Shown one piece after another: positions 1-11,949 of a stretch of DNA of 64,000 nt. The notes under the pieces are model-generated. The model ran no database searches. It saw only the letters and a program-made list of their open reading frames with translations, and was not told the DNA's origin. The stretch is from Crocodylus rhombifer (Eukaryota > Chordata > Crocodylia > Crocodylidae). Made by a program: the position numbers and the translations under genes. Each line of letters opens with the position of its first letter. The stretch's first letter is position 1. The stretch is from the NCBI GenBank assembly GCA_038503035.1, contig JAVSML010019147.1:62001-126000 (forward strand), written 5' to 3'.

Positions 1-1240
1 ACTAAATAACCCTAGCTCTTTTAGCCTTCCTCCTAAGTCATACTTCCCAGGCCTCTAATTTGTGCTGCTTTTTCCTGAACTTTTTCTAATCTTTCCATAT
101 CTTTCTTGAAGTGTAGGATCACAAATTGGACACAGTAATGAAGTGAGGCCTCCCTAGTGCTGAACAGAGCAGAAGAATCACTTCCCATGATTTGCAAGTG
201 ACAACTCTTGATGCAACCCAGGATACTGTTGACCTTTGTTGCAACAAGAGCAGACTACTGGCTCAAATTCATCTTACTGTACTCCCAGTCCTTTTCTGCA
301 GTGCTGCACCCTAGCCAGTCATTCCCCAGTCTGTATTTGTGCAAGCGATTATTTTGTCCCAAGTGCAGGGCTTTGCACTTGGGCTTGCTGAATTTCATCT
401 GGTAGATTTATGGACAATTTTCCCAATCTATTGAAATGATTTTGGGTGGAGAGCCATCCAGAGAGGGCCTGCAACTCCATCCAGCTTGGTATCTGAAAAT
501 TTGCTAAGCACACATTCAGTTCCAGTATCTGAGCCTGGGGACCCCAACTTGATACCTCCTCCTCATTAGACATTGAGCCATTAATGCCTACTGGTTGAGC
601 ATGATGATCCAGCCCATTATGCCAACCTTACCATACTTTAATCTAGTCAGTATTTCATCAGCCTGTTAATGAGAATGTTGTGGGAGTTGAGACAGACAGT
701 GACAAAAGCTTTGCTAAAGTCGAGGTATGTCATATCCACTGCTCTCCCACCATCCACAAAGCCTGTCACCTTATAGATTGAGTTGGTCAGGCAAGGCATG
801 TCTTGCTCTTGATGAATCCAAGAAGCTCTTCCTGATCACTTTGTTCCCTTTCACAGTAGATTCCTTGAGGACCTGTTCCATGATCTTTCCAGGTAACATG
901 GTCAGACTGACTAATCTGTAATTCCCTTGATCCTCCTCCTTCCCTTTTGTAAAGGTGGGCACTATATTTGCCTTTTTCCAGTCATCTGGGACCTCACTTG
1001 ATCTCCCTGAGTTCTCAACAGGGATAGCTAATAGCTCTGAAATTATATCAGACAATTACTTCAATACCCTAAGGTGCATCCCATCCAACCTGAAAACATC
1101 TATTTTCTCCAAGTAATTCCTAACCTGTTCTGTCATTAATCTAGAATATTCTACTCCTTCCCTGTCTTTGCTGCCAACTGTGCTTATCATCTTGTAGCTG
1201 CCCCTGTTTATGAAGGCTGAAATAAAAAAAAAAAAGCTAG
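1..1240 (-). mobile_element. Old CR1/L3-type LINE remnant, reverse transcriptase part
   Basis: Minus-strand translation shows a decayed CR1 reverse transcriptase. EVPDDWKKANIVP and GNYRLVSLT near 985-900 match the CR1 signature around the start of the palm. It is followed by the remains of the DFSKAF block near 720-660 and of later RT segments down to position 1, so the 3' end lies outside the window. The frame is broken by many stops and shifts, so no protein can be made. It is clearly older than the CR1 copy at 29-31.6 kb. The upper boundary is approximate; an A-rich tract at about 1225 may mark it. Confidence 0.8.
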
Positions 1241-1755
1241 TCCTGAGGTGCCATGACTTTCTGCCCAAAATGAAATTGTCCCTGGATGTCTTCAAAGAGA
1301 GTATTGGTGCATTACTCTTACAACAACAACAGACAGAACTGGACACCAGTGGCTTCTAAGTATTAGGCACTAAGAAAAATGTCATTGTGCTAAAATAAAA
1401 TCTCAAGGTATGTCCTTGACAAAAGGAGGCTTTGGATTGATCCACAAAATGTAAAGAGAGTCTATATATGGAAGGCCAATGTGGGCTGAAACTAACCATA
1501 AGCCACTACCTTTGCCACAGGGACCCTGGCATACTTGTTCTTCCTCCACAGACACTACTTTTCATCTGCAGATGTATGATTTGAAAAACAAATACAAATT
1601 TAAATGCTGGGAGAGTTTTTTGTGCTTGCAGACATACATATACATAAGTGCAGCAGAAAAAAATCCAGAGCTAAAGACTATTCAAGTATCTTCTTTATAT
1701 TTTAAATGAGAATCCTGTCAGGTCTGAGCTGGAGTGTGGCCTATGATTGTTGGAG
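1241..1755. other. No recognised feature
   Basis: AT-rich unique-looking DNA between the CR1 remnant and the Gypsy-like remnant. I see no convincing coding frame, RNA or repeat. Confidence 0.5.
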
Positions 1756-2270
1756 CAGCAGCTCAAGATGACCCCATGCAGAAAGCAATTAAGGCCATTT
1801 TTACATTGATATCATATGAGCAGCTTTACTGAGGAATCAATCAAGACATTGCACATGTGAAAAATAGAAGCCAAGTAAAAGAAAAGAGCCATTGTTGGTG
1901 GCACAGAAAATTTTTTATCCTCTGTAGCAAAGTATCCATTCCTGGTAAGAACAATGGATTAAATCTAAGCTATTTTCTCTCCTTTGAGATGGCCATATTG
2001 GATGACAAAGCTAAACATGTGATCCTATGTATCAAATCTATTTTTGCTAGACATGATGTACCTGACTTCATAATGTCTACATATGGGCTAAAGTTCAATG
2101 GAAGTCTGTTTAAGAAGTTTGTAGTGAAGTTTGGATTAAGTGTGTAAGAGGTTGGTAGAAAATGTTAAATTGAAGTGACTTCTGGAAAAGTTTGCAGAGT
2201 CAAACTAATCCATGCTTAGTGCTATTAAATAAGAAGGAGGTGCCAGTGAAACACGGTTTGTCATCTTCTA
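1756..2270 (+). mobile_element. Decayed Ty3/Gypsy-type integrase remnant
   Basis: The plus frame at about 1985-2147 reads through an integrase-like core. CIKSIFARHDVPDFI corresponds to the Gypsy segment just before the second catalytic aspartate. The aspartate of the usual DNGPQF-like motif is replaced here (STYGLKF). After a stop, a segment resembling the downstream KKLLEKAEES helix follows near 2165-2200. The upstream part (1765-1870) resembles the linker between RNase H and integrase but holds stops. Several stops and the lost catalytic residue make it inactive. A related retroviral-type integrase cannot be excluded. The ends are approximate. Confidence 0.55.
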
Positions 2271-2795
2271 CATAGATTTTGTTTATCAGAAAAGTGAGAG
2301 TAAAATGCCAGTCATAACAGCAGCTGATGCCAGAGTTACGGGGGGTTTGTTGGAAGCACAGAGACAGATAAATCCACAAGCACAAAAAACCACAATATGA
2401 TTTGGGTTTCTGGGAGCTGTCACTGCTTCATAAACACAGTGCAGTGTGGATCTGATAGAAATTAATGATTGAAAATAGTGATGAAGCAGTCACATGAAGT
2501 GGGCCCTTGACCTCTTGAGAAAGTTACTCCAAATGGATATATAATGAAGAAGAAAAGGCAACACTTTCCCCAGCTTCTGGAGAGGTAAGGGACACTGAGT
2601 TTGCTCCTTTGCCTGAGCATCTTCATAAGGCAGGAACCACAACAGGTTAAGACAGCCAAGTCACAGGGCATAGTCCTGCCAGCACAAACACAGGTACTGA
2701 CTCCTGACAGTGGTAGTAGTTCTGATAGCTGAGCAATGATACAAAGGGTTATTTATACACTTTACATCGTGTGTTTCTATCAGCACTGTTTAATA
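2271..2795. other. Possible further retroelement debris; nothing recognised
   Basis: The segment lies between the integrase-like remnant and the LTR-like block. No coding frame or repeat could be named. It may be the decayed 3' part of the same retroelement. Confidence 0.35.
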
Positions 2796-2799
2796 AGTC

Positions 2800-3860
2800 T
2801 TAAGTTTGGCTGGGAGAGTGTTGCAGAGCACCTCAGTGCTCTGCTCCTATAAAGAGGGGAGGTCTGTCGCACAGCACACAGGTGCCCTGCTCCTTAGGGT
2901 AGAAACCGCTAGGGAGAGAGAGCCCTAGCAGTGAGTGGGGAGCCCACTGCTAGCTACCAGGGCAGCCCAAATAGTAATAAAGAGGCACAGGTGCTGGTTG
3001 CTGGGGCAACCGCTGTGGGTCAGCTGACTGGAAGGGGCAAGGCCTGACCTATATATAAACCCAGGCTGAGGCCAGAGAGGCAGCTCCCTGCCAGCAGCTA
3101 TGGGGGTGGGAGCTCTGCTGGAGTGAGGAAAAGGAAGAAGCCAGAATACTTGGGTAATTGTTATGGGTGAGAGAGGGAGAAACCCTGTCATGGACTTGAA
3201 TATGGTTATAGCTGGATGGCTTGAATTTATGTTGTAGCCAAGGGGCTTGAGTTTGTGTTGATGGTTTACTGTTTACAACCGGAGGACTGGGTGAGGCTAT
3301 TAGGGGTTGGAGGAGGCCTCATAGGGGCTCCACAGTAGTGTGGGGACCCCGGCGCCAGAGAGGGCGCAGCACTTGAGATGCGCTGACCCCGGTACCAGCG
3401 AAGGTGCAGCATAAGTGCCCTGAGGAAAAGGGGGGTAATGAGGAGCCCCAGAGTAAGGGGGCATCAGTTGAAGAGCTCCTGAGGAGGAGCAAGGTGGCAA
3501 GTCAAGCCAGAGTGCCTAAGGGGGTGCAAGGGTGTGAGACAAGGGCTGCGGAAAGCCCAGGAGCCAGAGAGGGCAGACTGAACAACATCCGGGATATCAG
3601 TGAAGTTTGGGGCATGGTAAAGAGGCAGTTGGAGCCACGCATAGCCCATAAGGCTGGGGGCACTGAGTCACACAATGCAGAACAGGGGCCAGGAAACATC
3701 AGAGCACCGTGTCTAAGAGGACAATAGGCAGTCTCCCTTATAAATACATAACATCAAAGACGTGGCAGGAGAGAACGAAGGTGCTTTAATGCGAACTTGG
3801 CACAATAGGGGGTGCTAGGGGAGATCACGGCTGCTCCTAGGACCCTGTGCCATGACAGAA
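2800..3860 (+). mobile_element. LTR-like / retroelement 5' region with TATA box (tentative)
   Basis: This block is richer in GC and CpG than its surroundings. It contains a strong TATA-like sequence (TATATATAA at about 3051-3059), GC-rich purine-biased leader-like sequence from 3080 to 3720, and an apparent end near 3740-3760 (ACATAACA, then GACGTGGCAGG). It follows a Gypsy-like integrase remnant on the same strand, so a 3' LTR or the start of a second copy is plausible. A 107-codon open frame (3404-3727) has no recognisable protein content. No partner LTR or target duplication was found, so the call rests on composition and context. Confidence 0.35.
3346..3423 (+). repeat. Two tandem imperfect ~39-bp repeats
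   Basis: Two adjacent units begin with GACCCCGG at about 3346 and 3386. Both continue as a CCAG...AGG-GCAGCA pattern. They lie inside the LTR-like block. Confidence 0.6.
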
Positions 3861-6800
3861 AGGAAGATGTGACATTGGGATCTGCACCTTTTAAGTGCCT
3901 TGGCTTCAGAGAGGAAGTTTGAGGGGGAGCTGCTAAAGTTCATATTCTATTATGTAGAGGAAATTAAGCAATGGGTTATGGATTAAACAGGACTTCACTG
4001 GAGCATGTTCAGCCTAGAATGATAATTCAGCAGCATGCAGATATGCTCTGATCCTTCTGTTGCCTCAACAGTCCCAGACTAGCCAGCCTTTCTTGGCCTT
4101 GGCCATGCTCCAGTTTGGCTTGTCCCATCAATTTATTAACAATAATCTTTGCATTTCCCTACTCCATGGTTCCTTTCCAGCAGTTGGCCTGCTCCCAGTC
4201 TGCATGCAGCATAGCATCAAACTATTCCTTTAAACCATCTTTTAATTTCTAGCTGTTGCATCTCTCTTTGGGGGTTAGAGCCCTATGTGAAGCTCTTGAT
4301 TGTCCTTTTGGAACAGCCTTAGATCACATAGGCCATATCCCTCATTTACTTGAATTAGCTTCTGAAGCAAATCAAGTTGTCTTGCCTATGCAGTTTGTTC
4401 AACCATCCATCCATCTGAGTGACAAAAGGAGCTGGATTCTATCTTGAGCCTTGGAACTGGAAATGGCCCCCTCACCAGCTGTGTTGCTATTCTCTTCACC
4501 TGGGAGTCAGGTGCTGAGCTCCCATTGTGCAAATAGTCTTAACTCTAACTGCTTCATTATGCTTACTAAGAGATGCAGCTCCCCCAGGGTGGGGATTCTG
4601 AGTCATGAACAGGCCAAGAATTTAAGTAGTGGAGCAATTTGTATATGTGGAACCATGAACAACTTGATACATTTTACAACCATGATTCCCCAGGTTAAAA
4701 GAGAAGGTGAAGTAAATGGAATAAGCTGTTTCTTGTGTAAATTCCATGTCTCATACTCTTATGTCCAAGCAAAAATTCCTTGCAGTGCCACCCACTTGTT
4801 TGGAAGCTTTGGTCTCAAAACCACCCTAGGACGACACTGGCTTTTTCCCTCCTCAGAAGCTGGATTTCTGTGTTCACCTGAGATGGTCTCTTGGGTGCCC
4901 TGTTGAATGGAGAAGATGAATTGGATTTTTCTGACCTCATGAAACAGACTTTGGTTGCACAGCCAGAGAGAATTGGATCCTAAATTGGATTTCAGTGCTC
5001 ACTTGGAATGGACTCTGGTAGTGTGGGATTATCAGGGATTTAAACCTAACATATAATGAAAATGGAACCAGCCCCAGCCAAAACTGAAGAAGAGCTGTAT
5101 TTTGCTGTGTTAACAGATGCAGGGGAATTTAGCAATTAACATCTGAGCTGTGAATAGAACATTGGTGGTGATGCTGATGGGGTAATGAGTGTTTGCAGGA
5201 TCTCAGCATGGCTATTATCTCATTCCCCATTTCAGCAACACACAGGCACATGTTCTGATATAAACGTAGCCCTTCCTTCCAGTCTTTGTCTTTACTTGTT
5301 GTATGACAACTCCCACACAAGCTCCACCTCACCCCCCACAACCACTCTAGTTCCCTATGGGGGACTCGGACAAGGGAAAATGTATTCCACTGTCACTTTA
5401 AGGGAATGTCACCCAAATGCAAATCTGCAAACGCATCATGCTTTCAAGCAAAATTAATGATAGATTTTAAGGGAATGAAATTTGGTACGCTTAATTGGAT
5501 TTGCCTGGCGCTAAGATTTAGTGCCTCTGCCTTGTTTTACTCTCTGTTTCTTCCCCTCCCCTCTACTTTGGGTCTGGAAATGCTGAGACTAATTGTTAGC
5601 ATTATTTTCCCCATCATGTCAACCTCACTCACCTGAATGCTGGCCAAGCACTTTGTCTCGCCCAGCACCAGTGCCCAGCCAAGTAGTGTGGGCAGACCTT
5701 TGGATCTGAAGGAGCCGATCAAAGATGGACACGGTCCATGATTACAAGTTCAGACCTGTCAATCACTAGGAGAATATCTTAATCTGATGGGCAGTGTCAT
5801 TACAAGCTGTTTAGCCAAGAGGGATGTGAAGTCTGAGAGTTATACATGTGTACAAGTCCAGGAATTAATCTGAAAAATAACAACTGATTTTTATGAAGTG
5901 ATTAATTCTACTGGAACAGTATGATTGACATGAAGAAGAAATCAGCTCTGCCTAATGGCGTACCAGTCTGAGCCTCATTACAGCCCCCTAGCAGGGCATA
6001 TTGACTTGCCAATCTTTATCTTCAGGACACCTTCCAAAAGACACTCTGGGGACAGAAAAGACCTGGTTGGAGGAGTGACCTATGTGTAGCCAGGAAAACA
6101 GTGAAGGTGTCAGTAGACGGCATTTCAGAATATGTAGCAGAGCCCCCAAGTTTGGCAGGAGCAGCACAGTTTGGGGTGCACTGCAAATGGTTTCTCCTGC
6201 CTGTTCATTGCATCATCTTCTAACTGCTGCTTTTTAACTGGAGTCTCACACCCCTTCCCAACAAGTGAGAAGGAAAGGCACACCAGGGAGCTAAACTACT
6301 TTACCTGTGTTGATGTAGTGGTGGATGCTCCACTGGTAAGTCTTAACCTGATTGTTCAGCAACCCTAACTTTGTGGTTCCCTTTCCAGTGGAGTTTCTCC
6401 TTGACTTGCTAATCCCCACGCCATGGGGAAACATGCACAAATCTTGAGGGGGCTCAATGGTGTAAAGGTGAAGGGTTTAATATCCTGATTCTTTTTGAAA
6501 GCCCCCTAAATGAAGGAATACTCTGGTCCTCCAGTAGGAGCATTGGTGGAGGGTGAGGAAGAGGACTGGCCTGAAGTTCCCAGGAACACCATGGCTCAGG
6601 AGGCTTGAATGTGTTTCTCAGCAACGTTCCCAAAAATAGCCTCAGATCACAGAAGAGGCTAAAATACCCTTCAAAGTACAGAATGGAACAGCCTGAGCCA
6701 ACAGAGAAGCCCTGGAGACCACAGCAGAGTAGGCATGTCAGAGGCAAATACTAAGCAATGTTTGCTCATAGGGGTGACTCTTTTTAGAGCTGGGTTGCAA

Positions 6801-6950
6801 TGCCAAAGGAGGCCACACATGCACTGTTTTACATAAGATCCTACTTAGGAAGAGAAGTGATTTCCCACCCTCATCCCCCCCATGTTTCCACTGCTGAAAA
6901 TGGAGGGCTCTCTTGTTTGGTGGTGGTGGTAGTGGTGGCAGCAGGGCACT
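3861..6950. other. Unique-looking intergenic or intronic DNA
   Basis: There is no convincing coding exon. The longest frame, 4451-4906 plus, has no recognisable motif. An AT-rich stretch at 5860-5990 with homeodomain-type TAAT motifs could be conserved non-coding sequence, but this cannot be judged from one sequence. Confidence 0.4.
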
Positions 6951-6954
6951 TGAG

Positions 6955-7140
6955 AGAGGTGGGATGACCCAATAAACAGCACTGCCAGGCTGGAGCTTGG
7001 GAGACACAAGTTCAAATTGATGCTCCATCACAAGCTTTGTGGGCTCTTGGGCTTGTTGCTTGGTCTCTCTTCCTCAATTTGTTGTCTGTACAGCAGAGAT
7101 AATTGCCATGCCCTGCCTTTTGTGTCTGTGGTGCGGATAA
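6955..7140 (+). mobile_element. MIR/CORE-SINE remnant
   Basis: The diverged sequence keeps the MIR order: a GGAGACACAAGTTCAAAT-like box, then a cytosine/thymine-rich CTTGG...CTCTCTTCCTCAATTTG segment, then TCTGTACAGCAGAGATAAT. No gene function. Confidence 0.55.
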
Positions 7141-7262
7141 ATACATTAGCGATCACAGGGTGTTCAGGTACTATGGAGACAGGAGCCATATAAGCACTCA
7201 TCAGAAGTTTGTTAACATGTTCACAAATATTTAACACAAAGTATGCAGAAGTATTAAATCCC

Positions 7263-7410
7263 TCCTCTTTCTACCAGGGAGCTCCCCAAGCATCCTACGC
7301 TCTCCATAAGGGACAGTTCTTTACTTGTCTGTCTTTCCTCCAAGCAGTGCTTAGATGGAACTCAGGTGGCACTGGCCAGACTACATTTGAGAATGAAGTA
7401 GGGATTGACT
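7263..7410 (+). repeat. Unclassified repeat, copy 1
   Basis: About 110-150 bp is strongly similar, in the same orientation, to 9770-9915. Shared landmarks are AGCATCCTAC, TTTACTTGTCTGTCTTTCC, GCAGTG, and GACTACATTTG-GAATGAAG. The family was not recognised. Confidence 0.65.
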
Positions 7411-7869
7411 TCCTACTGCAGACCCGTTGCATTCTCCTGTTCATAGGTTTTAACTCCTGCAATAAGGGATTAGAAATAATACCATGTGAATTTAGCCAAC
7501 CTGTCAAGGACCACAGGTAACACAGAGTGAAAATGAACAGCTGGTAAAGAACCTGTGGGCTGGCCATGGTTGTAAATAACATGGAAATTAAGGCCAGCTT
7601 GTGAACATGTCAAAAGAGACTAAATTTCCAATGAATGAAACAGACTTTACCCACTTTTGTTTTGTTTTTCACGAAAGATCTCATCATTCCTGCTTTCCCA
7701 CTCATTTTGTCATTAGCTTTGGTTAACATTTTGCTTAGTGTTTTAAATTTTGACCAAAAAACTCTGCAGTTTTTGCACCAGTTTTGTGTCCCCCTTCTAC
7801 TCCCCCCCCCCTGCAATTCACTGCTGTGAAAGTATGTATGTACCACCGCTGTGAAATGTGGTATGACTG

Positions 7870-8070
7870 AAAGATGAGGAAGCCATTTCTGGCTCTAAAA
7901 CTGACTTACTTTTGTGACCTCAGTCAAATCATTTCACTGCTGTATATCTCTTATCCTGTATAGATCTCCTGTCTAGATCATAGGCTTATATAGATCACAG
8001 TTCTTCTGGCTAAAGAATCTTTCTACTTGTGTGGCTTGTACAGCACCTGGTGCAATGAGAGTGGAGAGGC
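7870..8070 (+). mobile_element. MIR/CORE-SINE remnant with reptile-type tail
   Basis: A degenerate TTCTGGCTCTAAAACTGACTTA...GACCTCAGTCAAATCATTTCACT core is followed by the tail motif TGTACAGCACCTGGTGCAATG. This matches the sauropsid MIR layout. Confidence 0.6.
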
Positions 8071-8196
8071 TGAGAGAGGGATAGAGCCTTCAGCCAGTAC
8101 CATAACAAATAATGAGAAATAAGTGCAAGTGGGGTGGGAAGTCACTTATGCTCATGATGTTGCCTATGTTATGGGCATATATAAATGAGGGTAGGG

Positions 8197-8274
8197 CCAG
8201 ACCTACTCTCTCCATGAAGAGGACACTTATTTTAAACAAAATTAGTGTCCTCTTCATGGAGAGAGTAGGTCTGG
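8197..8274. repeat. Perfect 31-bp inverted repeat (hairpin)
   Basis: Bases 8197-8227 and 8244-8274 are exact reverse complements, separated by a 16-nt AT-rich loop that itself nearly continues the stem. The right arm abuts a minus-strand MIR-like segment. No ORF or known TIR was recognised in the arms. Confidence 0.9.
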
Positions 8275-8465
8275 TGATGGTAACACTGATGCTAACAAGT
8301 GAGCACTTTACACTTTCAAAGTGCTATATGCACATGAACTCCCTGCTCTGTACTGCCAAGGATTGGTACCCCAATGTCAGAGAGGAGGGTAAACCGAGAC
8401 AGCAAAATTAAATCATTTGCCCAGGGCCCTGCAGCCAGGCAGTGCTGAGCTGGAATTTATAGGGG
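8275..8465 (-). mobile_element. MIR/CORE-SINE remnant
   Basis: This is the reverse-complement MIR order. The tail-like ACTTTCAAAGTGCTATATGC comes first, then CAATGTCAGAGAGGAGG, AAATCATTTGCCCAGGG, and GCAGTGCTGAGCTGGAATT. Confidence 0.65.
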
Positions 8466-8937
8466 ATAGATTTCCTCTGCCTGTTTATAGGTGGTAGAGA
8501 TTAAAAGCTTCTTAATATAACACAGAATCTGCATTCCTTATAAAGATCCCTGGAGACACTCCCAAACTCTGCTTCTTATTTTAAGTTGGCACATTGGCTG
8601 GTGTTAGCAAAATCGTCTAGCTAAGATTCTTTGTATTACATAGCACTTCTCATTCTGCTGTGCCACACGTTGCTGGGAGCTCCTTAAATTGGATGCAGTA
8701 GCAGCTGCAGAACAGCTCCTGTAGCCCATGGGGACATTTTCATTCTTCCACCCTGCCCCCATCCCCTCCAGACAGGCTCAGTGTACAGGTCACTGCTTGG
8801 ACCAGGCACAGCTGTCCAGGGTATCACCTAAGTGAATTGGTCTCCAGGTGCAATTTGGAGGGACTAGCTGACAAAATGATTTGTGATCAAATAGCTGAGA
8901 CAACAGATCATTCCACAATTAGAGACTGCCTGGGAAG
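8466..8937. other. No recognised feature
   Basis: Unique-looking sequence with no coding frame or repeat that I could name. Confidence 0.4.
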
Positions 8938-8964
8938 AGAGAGAGAGAGAGAGGGAGAGAGAGA
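8938..8964. repeat. Short GA microsatellite
   Basis: GAGA-type run interrupted by one GGG. Confidence 0.85.
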
Positions 8965-9769
8965 TTTAACCCTGGGTAAGACTGAGTGAGTTGCAAATAT
9001 TGAAGCAGCCATTAAAGATGCAAAATCATTATCTCCAAAGCAATCCAGTGACACTCAAAAGGGCATTAATGTCAATGCAGTAAATAGAAATGGTGAGTGT
9101 GTGTGAGCAGGAAGGGTACAATGCTAAAGAATGATACCAATCTATCCAGATATGCAGAGCAGACTTTCCAATTCTATCCTGAAAAGAAAGACAACGTGTT
9201 TTTACCAAGAGCTCCATAAAAGGAAAAAAATATTTAGAAGCTTTGAAGTAGAAAGCAATGTGGCTTGTTGTAAGGTCTGTGACCCAAGGATTCTAAAGCT
9301 GAAGGTACTCGGTTCTTGAGAGAGCAAAAATGAGCCTTGCCTCCTTCACCTGCCAGCACGACTGACCATGACAGTCTCCACTGGCTAATTATATTGACGC
9401 ATTTCTTCATTATCGTGCTTGCTGGGCAACAAAACTAATTGAATTTAATTTCCAGGGAGTGCATTAACATGGCATGAGACAAATAGCTTTTGTGACCATT
9501 ATTGCCATATCACCAGGACATGACCTGAAATACTACAGAACCCTGTGATGGTGAAGATATAATTACTTGTGCTGGTTACAAGATACAAAGGGAGTTAGCT
9601 CTCCAGTTCAATTCAAAGCAGCAGCTAAAAATGACACTGCCTTTACAGTAGGGAAGGGCCTCTATGGAATCCCATTGGCCACAAAAGAAACAGTTACCTG
9701 ACCCAGTGAAGGACAGTCCTTCCATGAGGTGTCTGATAAACATCCTGTACCTGGAGGGCTGCTAGGACA
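8965..9769. other. Unique DNA with a possible conserved non-coding block at 9360-9545
   Basis: No gene is recognised. The 9360-9545 interval is rich in TAAT/ATTA motifs and free of identifiable repeats, the texture expected of an enhancer-like conserved element. This is inference only. Confidence 0.3.
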
Positions 9770-9915
9770 ATGTGTAATTGGATGGAAACTCCTAGAAGCA
9801 TCCTACATTCTCCATAATCTTCTCTTTACTTGTCTGTCTTTCCTCCAGGCAGTGGTTGGATTGGAATTCAGGTGGCTGGTTAGGAAGACTACATTTGGGA
9901 ATGAAGACTCAAATC
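9770..9915 (+). repeat. Unclassified repeat, copy 2
   Basis: Same family as 7263-7410 and the same orientation, about 2.5 kb downstream. It shares the TTTACTTGTCTGTCTTTCC block and the GACTACATTTGGGAATGAAG end. Confidence 0.65.
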
Positions 9916-11580
9916 CACTTTGCAGTGATGAGCTGAGCCCTAGGGAAGCAATGAAAGTTTTGTGTTGGTGTTTTTGTTTTGTTTGGGGTTTTTTTTGGCG
10001 GGGAGGGGGCAGGGGAGAAGCCTTTTCTCTCCTAATATGCAAGAATGGTGCTTGAAGCTAGGGGTTTAAGTAGCTTCTCATGGCTTTTAATCTATGGTAC
10101 TTAGCCATAGATCCTTTGAATCTACCCAGACTTATTAGGCCATCCCTTGCCTTCTGCCTGCCACCATTCAAGGAGCTTGGTAGATTTTTGGTGAGATGGA
10201 ACCATTGGATGGTTTAACCCCTAGCCATACCTGATTTGGGTGGGTTAGTATTTAAGATGACCTGAACCTATACCCTTGATGGGAGCAAATGTATTTCAAT
10301 GGTGGCTATGCAACCCATTGAGAGAGCAGTCTTTGGTCCTTCACCAACTTCACAAAAGCTTTTGCAATAGGAGGGCCAGAAGAAGCAGATTTCAAATGAC
10401 TGCCAGGGCAATGGATGCGGAGAGTGATGCAATGAGGAATGTTTTAGCCTTGTTTAATTGCAAAGGTGCAAATAAAAAGGGAAAGCAGCATACGGTGTCC
10501 CATGTGGTATCTACCACCAAGGTGCAATTGTTCCATGGCTCAGTGAGAAGAAGTGTATGAATAAAAGTCCTGGTTCAGAGCTGCAGGGGGCACAGAAGCA
10601 GGAGTAGTTGTTGCAAGGTATCTTGTTTCCCCCTGACATTGGTACAGGAGCCAAGTGAAAGCAATGTCTAACAAAACATCAGCTTAACTTAAGGCATATC
10701 AGTTTGAGCATTTCAGGACACATGTTCTAGGGGAGTGAGGTGACCATAAGCCAGTTTCATGTAGCTATGATCTAAACTCCACTGCAACAGAAGGGTTTGT
10801 TTGCAGTATAAAGCAAACTAGGGAAAATGGGCAAAATAATTATCTGGGAATACCCGAATGATTTTTATTTGCTGACATGTTTGTTCCTCAAATGCTCACT
10901 TTTCCTCTTTACTCAAGCGCACAACTTACTAGTGGGAAACTTGCTGAAACATGACCTCTTAAATGAATATGGTAAACTATTTTGTAGCAAGTTAATTTAA
11001 CATTTCATGTATGTGAGAACTGCACCAAAATCCTGATTCTCTAAGTCGGATCCATCCAGTTAGAAAACAAAAATGTACTAGTCAAAACATCTCAGGTTTT
11101 GAAACTGCAGATACCTACCGAGTTCTTAATGCAGCAAAAAGTTTCAATTCCAGGGCTGAAATAAGTCAGTACAAAACATTTGTTGTTACAAAATAATTCA
11201 ATGAGTGAATTAATGTAAATCATGGACTCTTTGTGGATAACTTGTAAGCAGAAAAAGGCTTGTGTTTTGACAAATAAAGCATTTACTTCAAATAGTTTAT
11301 CCAACTTGAGGAAGCATGGACAAGATATAAAATGCACTGAAAGTCAGTGGGACTCTTAGCGATGCTCCTTTTGATTAGAATCTGGGCATTTGTCAATCCA
11401 TCCATGTCATTATATTGGTCCACTGAGCATTCCTTTACCACGAAAATGACAACCACGACACACTAGAACTTTTTTTCTATCCAAAAGTAAATGGACAACT
11501 AAAAATAAGTAATATATTACGTAGTAATACAGGTAGCAAGTCTTGAGTTCAAACCCTAGAATAAGGTCTTGCAAGGGATA
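9916..11580. other. Unique-looking DNA, no recognised feature
   Basis: AT-rich sequence with no supported exon or named repeat. Confidence 0.4.
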
Positions 11581-11583
11581 CAA

Positions 11584-11802
11584 TAGGCAACCCCCACTTA
11601 ACGCTTTATCGATTACCTCTATTTTACTATAATGCTTGTTTTACATTGATACCTGATTCCACTTAAGGTTCAGCAAGTTTCATTTACAATGCTCATGATA
11701 GCCATCTTGGTTCGTTAAAACCTTTAGGTTTTGCTTAATGCTATTCTGCTTAATGCTCAGTTTTGCAGGAACCAATTAAAAGCTCTAAACGGGGGTTGCC
11801 TA
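11584..11802. mobile_element. Tigger/pogo-like MITE with TA target sites
   Basis: Terminal inverted repeats begin GGCAACCCCC at 11586 and are mirrored as GGGGGTTGCC at 11791-11800. Similarity continues inward for about 20 bp (ACTTAACGCT against GTTTAGAGCT). Both ends are flanked by TA, the target site of Tc1/mariner/pogo transposases. The 215-bp interior has no coding capacity, so this is a non-autonomous copy. Confidence 0.75.
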
Positions 11803-11949
11803 TATTTGCCTAAAGGATAAGGCCCCAATTTACAAGTGGTAGAACTCTCTTGAATTGATGTTTCAGTAAATTCAGCTTGACTTCACAAAGCCAAGCACAT
11901 GCAGGTGATGCCCGATTCAGTAAAGAACAAAGTAAAAACAAGCTGCATA

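Noticed and set aside
3404..3727. 107-codon plus-strand open frame
   Set aside because: It lies in the purine-rich LTR-like leader, has no domain, and is kept open by composition.
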